A stretch of 32,785 nucleotides of DNA from Lachnospiraceae bacterium (GCA_017619615.1 JAFZRY010000031.1:1-32785), one strand, 5' to 3'. Counted from the stretch's first letter, positions 14,310 through 21,381 are shown. Program-made: numbers and translations. Notes: generated by a model from the sequence alone, not told the origin.

Positions 14310-14602
14310 GGCAGTTCGATCACTTTCTTTGTCTTGGAGGGGCGGTAGAGCACGATCTTCCGCCCGATGACCGTCACCACCTGCGAACGGGTGCGGCCGG
14401 CCAGGGCCTCCGCCAGATTGCGGATATCGTCAAAGCAGTTCTTGAGTAAAGCAATTTTGACCAGTTCCCGGGCCTCCAGCGCTTCGCTGACGGCGGTGCA
14501 GACCTCCGGCGTCAGCCCCGCCTTCCCGATCTGGAAAATGGGATCCTGCGCAGCCGCTAGTTTCATCAGATAGCTGCGCTGCTTGCTGTTTAATTCGACC
14601 AT
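14306..14602 (-). CDS. yhbY: YhbY-type CRM-domain RNA-binding protein
   Basis: A 98-residue CRM-domain protein: LNSKQRSYLMKLAAAQDPIFQIGKAGLTPEVCTAVSEALEARELVKIALLKNC...QVVTVIGRKIVLYRPSK. YhbY binds pre-50S ribosomal particles. Start at ATG 14602 with GGAAGGA upstream; a longer open frame to 14692 crosses the promoter and has no site. First gene of the yhbY/nadD-yqeK/rsfS/membrane protein operon, overlapping nadD by four bases. Confidence 0.94.
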   Translation of the reverse strand: MVELNSKQRSYLMKLAAAQDPIFQIGKAGLTPEVCTAVSEALEARELVKIALLKNCFDDIRNLAEALAGRTRSQVVTVIGRKIVLYRPSKTKKVIELP

Positions 14603-14643
14603 ACGTTTCCTTCCCGGGGATAAATGCCTTTCATCCCTTGTAC

Positions 14644-14672
14644 AGAATAGCACGGTCAGGAGCAAATTGCAA
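14644..14672 (-). promoter_or_regulatory. Promoter of the yhbY-nadD-rsfS operon
   Basis: Minus strand TTGCAA (14667-14672), 17 bp, TATTCT (14644-14649), about 35 bases before the ribosome site. Confidence 0.8.
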
Positions 14673-14707
14673 TGTAATGATATCAGGGTCAAAAAGTATT
14701 TTACCGC

Positions 14708-15529
14708 TTATATGTCCCGCCGGATCAGCTTCGTATATTTCATCATTTCCTCAAAGCTGTCATAGGCCGGAAGATGCATGAATATCAGGCTGCCGTCCTC
14801 CATAAAAGCGATCTCATACCCGATCACCCTGCCTGAATCAGTGCCGCCGGCATGCTCGTCCCATCGGTAATAGGTTTTTCCTTCAAACCGGATCTCCTGA
14901 TAGCCTTTATCAATGAAATTGATTTTCAGAGATGCGGCGGCATCCTCGTAGAAAGACTGGCGGCAGATCAATGTTGTCAGCCTTTCCCTGTCGTAGTCGT
15001 TCAGCCCGTCTGTCAGATCGGGGGGGTCAGGACAGCGATATTGTGTCATAATATAGCCATCATCAAGTTTCCGTACATCGATCAGGCTAAACTCGGCGCC
15101 TGTCAGGTCCGGAACATAATAGTGATCCGGATCCTTTTCCGCCCTGTTTTCCTCTTGGAAGCGTTCGAATTCCTCAAAGGATCGGAACACATGAGGACCG
15201 GCGTAGGTATTGACCGGCTCGGATGATTCTTTCCCTGACCAGGGAGATTCTGTATCAAACGCCCGCCAGGTGAACAGCACGATCAGGATCACAGCCGCCG
15301 TCACCAGGATCCTGCGGGCCATGCGGCGGTTCTTCATCTTCCGGGCATTCGTGTCCTGTTCCCTGTTCTCCGGCGCTGCATCTCCCCGCAGCAGGGCTTC
15401 CATTTTTGTCCGGAATTCCGGAGAAAACTCATGCAGTTCTATATTAGCTTCTTCTTCCGCAACTTTTTTCTGCCACAGCATAGCGGAGGCGTCATGAAGC
15501 ATCTGGTCTGTGATTTTCTGCTTATTCAT
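14708..15529 (-). CDS. Putative anti-sigma factor, single-pass membrane protein
   Basis: A 273-residue protein with a cytoplasmic N-terminus of about 70 residues, one membrane helix (about 73-88) and an extracytoplasmic C-terminal domain ending IAFMEDGSLIFMHLPAYDSFEEMMKYTKLIR. The C-terminal part recalls the DUF4367-type modules of clostridial anti-sigma proteins (weak resemblance). Its start overlaps the ECF sigma gene stop by four bases (ATGA), the usual arrangement for a sigma/anti-sigma pair. No HxxxCxxC zinc motif is seen, so it is not a ZAS-type anti-sigma factor. The signal sensed is unknown. Confidence 0.72.
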   Translation of the reverse strand: MNKQKITDQMLHDASAMLWQKKVAEEEANIELHEFSPEFRTKMEALLRGDAAPENREQDTNARKMKNRRMARRILVTAAVILIVLFTWRAFDTESPWSGKESSEPVNTYAGPHVFRSFEEFERFQEENRAEKDPDHYYVPDLTGAEFSLIDVRKLDDGYIMTQYRCPDPPDLTDGLNDYDRERLTTLICRQSFYEDAAASLKINFIDKGYQEIRFEGKTYYRWDEHAGGTDSGRVIGYEIAFMEDGSLIFMHLPAYDSFEEMMKYTKLIRRDI

Positions 15530-16053
15530 TTCGCGTCTCCTTCCATCCGTTCTCTCAATGTCTTTGTCAGTCTTTTTGACATTTTCTGCACCGTTGCGGT
15601 CTTTTTATTCATCAGCCTGCCGACATCCTCAAACTTGAGGCCCAGGAAATAGTGCAGGCCCAGGATCTCCTGCTGCTCGCCGGACAGTTTTTCCATCTCT
15701 TCTCTCAACCGGACGAGAAGATCCGGATCCTCTGATTCCTCATACCCCGCTGCTTCCATGGCTTCCGCGATCTCCAGTTCCAGAACAGGTTTTCTCTTTT
15801 TCAGGATATTCCGGGCCCGGTTCTGAACGCAGACGATCAGAAAAGCTCTCCGGTTCTCTTCCGGAATGCGCCGGATCTGTTCCGGGGAATCCATCAGTTT
15901 GACGAACACGTCATGGACGGCGTCCTCCGCCTCCGCCCAGTCATTCAGGATATGCTTCGCAACGCTTGCCATCAAGCGGGCGTGTTCCGTATACAGCCGG
16001 GAAAACAGTTCCCTGTCCTCCGGGCTTTCTATGGTCATAAATACGGGCAGCAT
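15526..16053 (-). CDS. ECF-type RNA polymerase sigma factor
   Basis: A 175-residue sigma-70 family protein with only regions 2 and 4. Region 2: FSRLYTEHARLMASVAKHILNDWAEAEDAVHDVFVKLMD...RRAFLIVCVQNRARNILKKRK. Region 4: LSGEQQEILGLHYFLGLKFEDVGRLMNKKTATVQKMSKRLTKTLRERM, a helix-turn-helix. It probably directs a small envelope-stress regulon and its own operon; the putative anti-sigma gene follows with a 4-base overlap. Start ATG 16053 has AAAGGAG; Met at 16038 is a possible alternative. Confidence 0.92.
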   Translation of the reverse strand: MLPVFMTIESPEDRELFSRLYTEHARLMASVAKHILNDWAEAEDAVHDVFVKLMDSPEQIRRIPEENRRAFLIVCVQNRARNILKKRKPVLELEIAEAMEAAGYEESEDPDLLVRLREEMEKLSGEQQEILGLHYFLGLKFEDVGRLMNKKTATVQKMSKRLTKTLRERMEGDAK

Positions 16054-16078
16054 CGGTATCTATCTCCTTTATACCGCT

Positions 16079-16107
16079 TTTATACCATAAGCCAAGTATG
16101 CACGCAA
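16079..16107 (-). promoter_or_regulatory. Promoter of the ECF sigma/anti-sigma operon
   Basis: Minus strand TTGCGT (16102-16107), 17 bp, TATAAA (16079-16084). A second TATAAA occurs a few bases nearer the gene. No typical ECF-type AAC...CGT promoter pair was seen. Confidence 0.6.
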
Positions 16108-16218
16108 TGCCGGCGACAGCCGGCGCTGTCGGCCGCAGGCAGTCTTTTTTTATCCGCCTTCACTTATATAAACAACAAAAAACGGAAAAACGGACAGGAA
16201 GGCCGAAATTTTTTCATC

Positions 16219-16250
16219 AAAAAAACCAGGCCCCGGAAAGCCTGGTTTTT
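16219..16250 (-). terminator. Terminator of the YitT gene
   Basis: Perfect 11-bp stem AAAAACCAGGC (16221-16231)/GCCTGGTTTTT (16240-16250), loop of 8. On the minus strand the stem is followed by more T (seven in all). It could also act on the plus strand, but no plus gene ends here. Confidence 0.88.
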
Positions 16251-16261
16251 CCCGGGAAAGA

Positions 16262-16286
16262 TGACAGGTGGCGCGTCCCCCTGTCA
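16262..16286. repeat. Palindrome with GACAGGTGGCGCGTCCCC core
   Basis: TGACAG (16262-16267) and CTGTCA (16281-16286) flank GTGGCGCGTCCCC. Part of the TGACA/CGTCCC-type group of intergenic palindromes (see 17,436, 28,995, 30,070); its left half matches the hairpin at 142-152. Confidence 0.6.
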
Positions 16287-16298
16287 CGACTGTCTCCC

Positions 16299-17168
16299 TC
16301 AGCTCTGGATCTCGCTGACCGCGTGGAAGGAGCGGCCGTGACCGTAGACGCCGGTGGTCACGTGGATGGTGAAGAAAGCCTCCGGATCCACTTCTTTGAT
16401 GAGCCGCTTGAGGGCGGCCAGCTGATAGCGGGAGATCACCACATACAGCATGGTCTTGGGATTGTGCAGCGTGGCGCCTTCGCAGGGGATGGCGGTCGCG
16501 CCGCGCTTTAATTCGCGGTGGATGCGCAGAGCCATCTCGTCCGCGCGGTCGGTGACGATGTAGAGGGCACGACGGCGGTCGACGCCGTCGTTGATGTAAT
16601 TATTCACGAAGGAGGACACCGTCGAGGTGGCCAGAGTGAGCATGGCCAGGTCTAAATTGAACAGGAAGCCGTAGACTACCAGGACCAGCACATTGAAGGC
16701 CAGCTGTGTAGTTGCGATGCCAATGGAGAAATACTTATTCAGGATCTTGCCGACGATATCCATTCCGCCCGTGCTGCCGCCGGCCCGGAACATGATCCCG
16801 CCGCCGAAGCCGGTGATAGCGCCGCCCAGGATCACGGTAGTCAGCGCACTGTCATACGGCAGCGTGATTCCGTTGAACAACTGCAGCGCCAGTGAAACGA
16901 TCACTGTCCCGTAAATGCTGATCAGCACGTGCCGCCGTCCCAGCACGATCCAGCCCCAGATGAACAGGGGTATATTGAACAGAATATTGATCACGGACGT
17001 ATTCCACCCCAGGGAATAATTCAGAATCATGGCCACGCCGGTGATCCCGCCGCTGATCAGCTGCGAATGCTGATAAAACACGTCGATGCCCAGGCCGATG
17101 ATCAGCGACCCGACCGTCGTCCACAGCAGCGCCCGCCAGTTTTTTTGAATCAGTTCTTTCAGTTTCAT
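16299..17168 (-). CDS. YitT family membrane protein (DUF161 + DUF2179)
   Basis: A 289-residue protein with about five or six N-terminal membrane helices (LIIGLGIDVFYQHSQLISGGITGVAMIL..., GGAITGFGGGIMFRAGGSTGGMDIVGKIL) and a cytoplasmic C-terminal DUF2179 domain (RRALYIVTDRADEMALRIHRELKRGATAIPCEGA...VVISRYQLAALKRLIKEVDPEAFFTI). This is the standard YitT layout and length. Transport role unproven. AAGGAG before ATG 17168; own promoter and terminator, single-gene unit. Confidence 0.94.
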   Translation of the reverse strand: MKLKELIQKNWRALLWTTVGSLIIGLGIDVFYQHSQLISGGITGVAMILNYSLGWNTSVINILFNIPLFIWGWIVLGRRHVLISIYGTVIVSLALQLFNGITLPYDSALTTVILGGAITGFGGGIMFRAGGSTGGMDIVGKILNKYFSIGIATTQLAFNVLVLVVYGFLFNLDLAMLTLATSTVSSFVNNYINDGVDRRRALYIVTDRADEMALRIHRELKRGATAIPCEGATLHNPKTMLYVVISRYQLAALKRLIKEVDPEAFFTIHVTTGVYGHGRSFHAVSEIQS

Positions 17169-17216
17169 GACTGCTCCTTATCTTGGTATCCCGCGTTTTC
17201 TCAGGAATACGTCCGC

Positions 17217-17244
17217 ATTATACACTTTTCCTCCTTTTCTGCAA
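17217..17244 (-). promoter_or_regulatory. Promoter of the YitT gene
   Basis: Minus strand TTGCAG (17239-17244), 16 bp, TATAAT (17217-17222). Confidence 0.78.
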
Positions 17245-17312
17245 GACCTGTGCGCGATATTTTTCATTTTTCTTTGCCGTCCCTCCGTCAATCATTCCTG
17301 TTTCCATCCATC

Positions 17313-17338
17313 GGGCCGATGAAACATCGGCCCCTACG
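17313..17338. repeat. Dispersed palindrome, family 1, copy B
   Basis: GGGCCGATG-AAA-CATCGGCCC then CTACG. It faces copy C 20 bases downstream in inverted orientation. The gap 17,169-17,583 (415 bases) between the YitT and rubrerythrin genes holds only the two promoters and repeats; I see no gene in it. Confidence 0.85.
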
Positions 17339-17358
17339 TGATAAGAGGACTTTTCCTT

Positions 17359-17384
17359 CGTAGGGGCCGTTGTCCCAACGGCCC
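17359..17384. repeat. Dispersed palindrome, family 1, copy C (inverted)
   Basis: CGTAG followed by GGGCCGTTG-TCC-CAACGGCCC. The CGTAG tail points toward copy B, so B and C form a mirrored pair that could fold into one larger cruciform through CTACG/CGTAG. Confidence 0.85.
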
Positions 17385-17386
17385 GC

Positions 17387-17425
17387 CCCCCTGTCAGATT
17401 CCTTGACAGAACGCGCCGCCTGATA
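17387..17425 (+). repeat. 39-bp direct repeat, left copy (decayed promoter)
   Basis: Identical over 39 bases to 17,478-17,516. It contains TTGACA (17403-17408), but the position where a -10 would lie reads GAGCCA, so this copy should not be a working promoter. Confidence 0.9.
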
Positions 17426-17435
17426 GAGCCATTAA

Positions 17436-17480
17436 GGGACGGTTCCTGGTGGCCTTGTTTTCTGACAAAGGAACCGTCCC
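17436..17480. repeat. Palindrome family 2 between the two direct repeats
   Basis: Perfect 11-bp inverted repeat GGGACGGTTCC (17436-17446)/GGAACCGTCCC (17470-17480) with a 23-base loop containing TCTGACAAA. The right arm runs into the second 39-bp direct repeat. Related sequences occur at 28,995 and 30,070. Confidence 0.88.
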
Positions 17481-17516
17481 CCTGTCAGATTCCTTGACAG
17501 AACGCGCCGCCTGATA
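17478..17516 (+). repeat. 39-bp direct repeat, right copy (contains the live -35)
   Basis: Second copy of the 39-bp repeat. It carries TTGACA at 17494-17499; the base after the repeat starts the -10 TACAAT, so only this copy is a complete promoter. Confidence 0.9.
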
Positions 17517-17522
17517 TACAAT
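17494..17522 (+). promoter_or_regulatory. Promoter of the rubrerythrin operon
   Basis: TTGACA (17494-17499), 17 bp, TACAAT (17517-17522), about 55 bases of leader to the rubrerythrin ATG. Confidence 0.88.
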
Positions 17523-17583
17523 AGAGAAGATACAAAATCGGTTTCATAACTGTCTGTCAATATCATGCAAAGGAGATGTAATT

Positions 17584-18150
17584 ATGGCAAAGTATGTATG
17601 TCCCGTATGCGGATACGTTCACGAAGGCGACAATCCGCCTGAATTCTGCCCCGTCTGCAAAGTCCCGGGGTCCAAGTTCATCCTGCAGGCTGAGGAACTG
17701 AGCTGGGCCGCCGAGCACGTGATCGGCGTCGGCCGCCAGATCCCGGATTCCGTGCCCGCCGAGGTGCGCGAAGAGATCATCGCCGGCCTGAAATCCAACT
17801 TCGAAGGCGAATGCAGCGAAGTCGGCATGTACCTGGCCATGGCCCGCGCGGCGCACCGCGAAGGCTATCCGGAGATCGGCCTGTACTGGGAAAAGGCCGC
17901 CTTTGAGGAAGCCGAGCACGCCGCCAAATTCTGCGAACTGCTGGGCGACATGGTGAGCCCTTCCACCAAAGAGAACCTGCGCGTCCGCGTGGAAGCCGAA
18001 AACGGCGCCACCGCCGGCAAGACCAACCTGGCCAAGCTGTGCAAGCAGTACAACCTGGACGCCCTGCACGACACCATCCATGAGATGGCGCGCGACGAGG
18101 CCCGCCACGGCAAAGCCTTTAAGGGCCTGCTGGAGCGTTATTTCAACTAA
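17584..18150 (+). CDS. Reverse rubrerythrin (N-terminal rubredoxin domain)
   Basis: A 188-residue protein. Residues 1-30 hold a rubredoxin-like Fe(SCys)4 site, CPVCGYVHEGDNPPEFCPVC. The rest is a ferritin-like four-helix diiron domain with the expected carboxylate/His pattern: EGECSEVGMYLAM, AAFEEAEHAAKF, VRVEAENGATAG and HEMARDEARHGKAF. This order (rubredoxin first) is the reverse of classic rubrerythrin and is typical of clostridial rRbr, which reduces H2O2 and O2 in anaerobes. Clear AAAGGAG before ATG 17584. First gene of a likely stress cluster ending in a small rubredoxin that could donate electrons. Confidence 0.95.
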   Translation: MAKYVCPVCGYVHEGDNPPEFCPVCKVPGSKFILQAEELSWAAEHVIGVGRQIPDSVPAEVREEIIAGLKSNFEGECSEVGMYLAMARAAHREGYPEIGLYWEKAAFEEAEHAAKFCELLGDMVSPSTKENLRVRVEAENGATAGKTNLAKLCKQYNLDALHDTIHEMARDEARHGKAFKGLLERYFN

Positions 18151-18209
18151 ACCGTTTCAGAAAGGTACTCCCTGGGCCTGCCCCCGGTGCGGCCGGAAAG
18201 AAGTGTATC

Positions 18210-18557
18210 ATGAGTTTGGAAGACGATCTGAGAAAACGCTCCAAATCAAAGCCGGTCAATGTAGAAAAGGAACTGGAACAGCAGAGATTTGAGTTGGGTG
18301 TGGAATCCGCCGTCAAAGATCTGATCATCTACTGCAAACGCGCTGCCGAACGCGGCAAGCGCAGCATCTACACCCCGCAATACTGGGACGACCACCCTGA
18401 GATCTTTGAATCATACAGGGAAGCGGAAAAGCATGCGGAAGCAGTGGTGGAGAGGCTCCGGGAAGAGGGGCTGAGCAACGTCAGTTATAAAATTGCCGTT
18501 CCCACCTCGATTTTCAGTGAACGGGAGTACCATGTTTATTTCAAGATCAAATGGTAA
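18210..18557 (+). CDS. Small soluble protein of unknown function
   Basis: A 115-residue hydrophilic protein with a charged helical N-terminus (MSLEDDLRKRSKSKPVNVEKELEQQRFELGVESAVKDLIIYCKRAAERG) and an alpha/beta C-terminal half ending YHVYFKIKW. I do not recognise a family. No signal peptide, cysteines are few, no metal motif. It sits 60 bases after the rubrerythrin and 45 before the GlsB-like gene on the same strand with no terminator in between, so it is probably part of that operon. Ribosome site is weak (GGAAAGAAG). Confidence 0.75.
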   Translation: MSLEDDLRKRSKSKPVNVEKELEQQRFELGVESAVKDLIIYCKRAAERGKRSIYTPQYWDDHPEIFESYREAEKHAEAVVERLREEGLSNVSYKIAVPTSIFSEREYHVYFKIKW

Positions 18558-18602
18558 TGCCGGAATGCCGGTGTTTACTGTAAAGCAGAAGGAGGCGATC
18601 AA

Positions 18603-18848
18603 ATGCTCGTTAAATTAATCATCGAACTGGTTCTGGGCGGCGTGGCCGGTTATGTAGCGGCCGGGCTGATGAAAGCGGATAAGAGCAACTGGATCTTGAA
18701 CGTGATCCTGGGTGTCGTCGGCGGTATCGTGGGCGGCATCATCGGCAACCTGCTGGGTATCGGCGGCGGCTGGATCAGCGGCCTGATCCTGGCTATCGGC
18801 GGCGCCTGCCTGGTCATCTGGGCTTACCGTAAATTCATCAAGAAATAA
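18603..18848 (+). CDS. GlsB/YeaQ/YmgE family small membrane protein
   Basis: An 81-residue protein with three membrane helices rich in glycine: LIIELVLGGVAGYVAAGLM, WILNVILGVVGGIVGGIIGNLLGI and WISGLILAIGGACLVIWAYRKFIKK. This matches the transglycosylase-associated/GlsB family, often tied to stress responses. AAGGAGG before ATG 18603. It is located between stress-type iron proteins. Confidence 0.9.
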   Translation: MLVKLIIELVLGGVAGYVAAGLMKADKSNWILNVILGVVGGIVGGIIGNLLGIGGGWISGLILAIGGACLVIWAYRKFIKK

Positions 18849-18861
18849 AGAGGAACGCATT

Positions 18862-18999
18862 ATGAAGTATGTCTGCAATCTGTGCGGATGGATCTATGAC
18901 GAGGCCGAGACCGGCGTGAAGTGGGAAGATCTTCCCGAAGACTTCACCTGCGAGCTCTGCGGCGTCGGCAAGGAGGAGTTCAGCAAGGTCGAGGAGTGA
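18862..18999 (+). CDS. Short rubredoxin (45 residues)
   Basis: Translation begins MKYVCNLCGWIYDEAETGV and ends CELCGVGKEEFSKVEE. Four cysteines in two CxxC pairs (C5, C8, C30, C33) form the Fe(SCys)4 site. The stretch between pairs is 21 residues against about 29 in standard rubredoxins, so the loop after GWIYD is shortened. Likely an electron carrier, perhaps to the reverse rubrerythrin of the same operon (inference). The ribosome site AAAGAGG is modest; the gene lies 13 bases after the GlsB-like gene and is followed by a strong terminator. Confidence 0.92.
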   Translation: MKYVCNLCGWIYDEAETGVKWEDLPEDFTCELCGVGKEEFSKVEE

Positions 19000-19020
19000 C
19001 CGGGACTGAGCTAAAAAAGA

Positions 19021-19054
19021 AGGACGTGTTCCGTAAAACGGAGCACGTCCTTTT
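19021..19054 (+). terminator. Bidirectional terminator after rubredoxin
   Basis: Stem AGGACGTG-T-TCCGT (19021-19034) with ACGGA-G-CACGTCCT (19038-19051), loop AAA, 13 pairs plus one G.T wobble. Plus tail TTTTGGTT; minus tail TCTTTTTT, so it also serves the converging PTS-like gene. Confidence 0.93.
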
Positions 19055-19097
19055 GGTTGTTATCGGAAAGCAAGACAGAGAACTGTCCCCCATCTCC

Positions 19098-20186
19098 TCA
19101 AATCTTCATGTCGCCGTCTTTTACCCAGCCGAACTTCCGCACAAAGGCGTGAATGATCAGGGAAAGGATGGCCGGCAGCACAAAGGAGATCAGGATCAGC
19201 CCCAGCCAGTCGAAGCCGGTGATGGCCGCCTTGGTCCCGGCCGCCACGTCGTTGACCCAGCCCGTATAGACGCCGATCTGTCCTACCAGCCCGCAGGTCC
19301 CCATGCCCGAGGAGACCGGAGCTCCGTTCATTTTCATCTGAAAAACGCAGGTCGCGATTGGGCCGGTAATGGCCGAAGCCAGCGTCGGCGCGATCCAGAT
19401 GCGCGGATTCTTCACGATATTGCCCATCTGCAGCATGGACGTGCCGATGCCCTGCGAGACCAGGCCACCCCAGCGGTTCTCCTTAAACGAGATGACCGCG
19501 AAGCCGATCATCTGCGCGCAGCAGCCCGCGACGGCGGCGCCGCCCGCAAGACCGGTCAGTCTCAGTGCCGCACAGATGGCTGCCGAGGAAATGGGAAGCG
19601 TCAACGCCATGCCGACCACGACTGCAACCAGGATGCCCATGAAGAACGGCTGCTGTTCGGTCGCCCACATGATCAGGTCTCCCACCCACATGGCAGCCTT
19701 ACCGATAGGCGGCGCAATGAGCCAGGAAAGGAAGACCCCGATGCCGATGGTGACCAGCGGCGTGACCAGGATATCGACCCTGGTCTCCTTGGAGACTGCC
19801 TTGCCGCATTCCGAGGACAGGATCGCGACGAACAGGACCGCGAGCGGGCCGCCGGCTCCGCCGAGCGCGTTGGCGGCAAAGCCGACCGTGATCATGGAAA
19901 AGAGAACCAGCGGCGGACACTTTAAGGCAAAGCCTATGGCCACGGCCATCGCCGGGCCGCTCATGGCGGAAGCCAGGCCGCCCACTGTATATTCCACTTC
20001 ACTTACCGTCGCCACCGTCTTCGTGAGGAAGCCGATGCCGAACTGGGTCCCGATCGTATTGATGATCGTCCCGATCAGCAGGGAGCAGAAAAGTCCCTGC
20101 GCCATCGCGCCCAGCGCGTCGATCCCGTAGCGCTTCAGCGAGATCTCGATGTCTTTTCTCTTCAGAAATGCTTTGATTTTGTCCAT
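19098..20186 (-). CDS. PTS EIIC_2 / PfoR-like membrane protein
   Basis: A 362-residue protein with about eight to ten membrane helices, typical of the PF13303-type 'EIIC' family that includes clostridial PfoR. Diagnostic-looking stretches are LKRYGIDALGAMAQGLFCSLLIGTIINTIG, GGLASAMSGPAMAVAIGFALK, GGAGGPLAVLFVAILSSECGKAVSKET and NGAPVSSGMGTCGLVGQIG. No EIIA or EIIB domain is present or adjacent, and no phosphorylatable Cys/His motif of a full PTS is seen. Substrate unknown. Start ATG 20186 with GGAGGA. Its promoter lies inside the 3' end of the upstream permease gene. Confidence 0.85.
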   Translation of the reverse strand: MDKIKAFLKRKDIEISLKRYGIDALGAMAQGLFCSLLIGTIINTIGTQFGIGFLTKTVATVSEVEYTVGGLASAMSGPAMAVAIGFALKCPPLVLFSMITVGFAANALGGAGGPLAVLFVAILSSECGKAVSKETRVDILVTPLVTIGIGVFLSWLIAPPIGKAAMWVGDLIMWATEQQPFFMGILVAVVVGMALTLPISSAAICAALRLTGLAGGAAVAGCCAQMIGFAVISFKENRWGGLVSQGIGTSMLQMGNIVKNPRIWIAPTLASAITGPIATCVFQMKMNGAPVSSGMGTCGLVGQIGVYTGWVNDVAAGTKAAITGFDWLGLILISFVLPAILSLIIHAFVRKFGWVKDGDMKI

Positions 20187-20253
20187 AACGGTCCTCCTGT
20201 GCGACAGCCGCGGACGGGCTCCGGATCCCGGGGCTTTTCCGCCCCCGGACGCC

Positions 20254-21381
20254 TTACAGCAGCAACAGCTGCAATGGTGCTACTATAACAAAGAAACACA
20301 GAGAATACAACTCAAAAGCCTTCAAAAACCGTCCGCCCTGTCCGGGATATTCCCGCGTATAGAGGCGCAGGTTGATCACGGACGCCAGCGAGCCGATGAC
20401 GGTCACCAGCCCGGCCGTGTCCAGCCCGTAGATCAGCGGCTTCAGTTCCGCGGTAAACGGCCACAGCACAATGGAGGCCGGCACGTTGGAGATCAGCTGG
20501 CTGACGCCGATGCTCCACCAGTACTCCCGGCCCGCGACCGCCTCATGCAGGAACGCGGAGATCCGCGGATTCGCCGCGACGGACGACGAAAACACGAAGA
20601 AGCACAGAAACGTGAGCAGCAACACATAGTCCACCCGCCGGAAGACCTGACGGTCCACCGCGAGCAGCACCAGCGCCACGCCCAGCGTCACCCAGGGCCA
20701 CAGGGCCGTGCGGGTCACGATGGTCAGCAGCACCGCGGCAAAAAGCAGCAGGTAGCTGGCGCGCCGGACCCGCCCCTGCGGGAGCCATTCCTTCCGTTCC
20801 GCGGCGCCGTACACCGCCCGCTCCCGCGGGTTTTTGCGGAAGATGAACAGCAGGAACAGCGCGATCAGGCCCATGCTTCCCAGCCAGAGCGGCAGCATCA
20901 TCCCCAGGAAATCCGGCGTGCTGATCCCGCTCTGTGAGTACAGGAAGAGATTCTGCGGACTGCCGAACGGCGTCAGCAGCGAGCCGCGGACCGCCGCGAC
21001 GTTCTCCATGGCCAGCAGCGGCAGGATGAACTGCTCCCGGCCCCCGTCCCGCAGCAGCAGGATCGTCAGCGGCACGAAAATGATGAGCGAGACGTCGTTG
21101 GTCACGAACATCGACGAGAAAAACACGCCGTAGACCAGGAAAAAGCTGAGCCCCCGCCAGGTCTTGATGCGCGATGCCAGCCGGATGACCGGCAGGAACA
21201 GGTCCTCATTCTTGAAGCCGTCCAGCACGCTGAGCAGCATGAACAGGATGGCCAGGGTCTTCCAGTCGATCGCCTCCAGCAAGTACGCGCCGGGCGGCGT
21301 GATAAACAGGCTGAGGAGCGCGGCGGCCGCCGCGACCGCCAGCATCGGCTCTTTTTTCAGGAACGTCAGAATTCTATTCAT
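20254..21381 (-). CDS. SLC13/ArsB-like (CitMHS-type) permease
   Basis: A 375-residue polytopic membrane protein of the ion transporter superfamily, different from the riboswitch-controlled one. Core half-repeats: LFMLLSVLDGFKNEDLFLP, VYGVFFSSMFVTNDVSLIIFVPLTILLL, ENVAAVRGSLLTPFGSPQNLFLYSQSG and the C-terminal SQLISNVPASIVLWPFT. The N-D and N-P motifs match anion/cation carriers of the group; substrate unknown. It starts 7 bases after the SDR oxidoreductase stop, so the two are co-transcribed. Confidence 0.85.
   Translation of the reverse strand: MNRILTFLKKEPMLAVAAAAALLSLFITPPGAYLLEAIDWKTLAILFMLLSVLDGFKNEDLFLPVIRLASRIKTWRGLSFFLVYGVFFSSMFVTNDVSLIIFVPLTILLLRDGGREQFILPLLAMENVAAVRGSLLTPFGSPQNLFLYSQSGISTPDFLGMMLPLWLGSMGLIALFLLFIFRKNPRERAVYGAAERKEWLPQGRVRRASYLLLFAAVLLTIVTRTALWPWVTLGVALVLLAVDRQVFRRVDYVLLLTFLCFFVFSSSVAANPRISAFLHEAVAGREYWWSIGVSQLISNVPASIVLWPFTAELKPLIYGLDTAGLVTVIGSLASVINLRLYTREYPGQGGRFLKAFELYSLCFFVIVAPLQLLLL
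20282..20310 (-). promoter_or_regulatory. Promoter of the PfoR-like gene
   Basis: Minus strand TTGTAT (20305-20310), 17 bp, TATAGT (20282-20287), located within the last codons of the upstream permease gene. Leader of about 90 bases contains a GC-rich stem (GGGGGC/GCCCCGG near 20,230-20,250). Confidence 0.65.

Noticed and set aside
17387-17516. Direct repeats considered as a CRISPR fragment
   Set aside because: Only two copies, a palindromic 'spacer', no cas genes, and one repeat is part of a promoter.
19098-20186. Complete sugar PTS transporter
   Set aside because: No EIIA/EIIB domains or phosphorylation motifs; it belongs to the PfoR-like EIIC_2 group of unknown substrate.
20225-20252. 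GC-rich inverted repeat after the SLC13-like gene as a terminator
   Set aside because: The stem GGGGGC/GCCCCGG is not followed by a T run, and it lies downstream of the next gene's promoter, so a leader structure is as likely.
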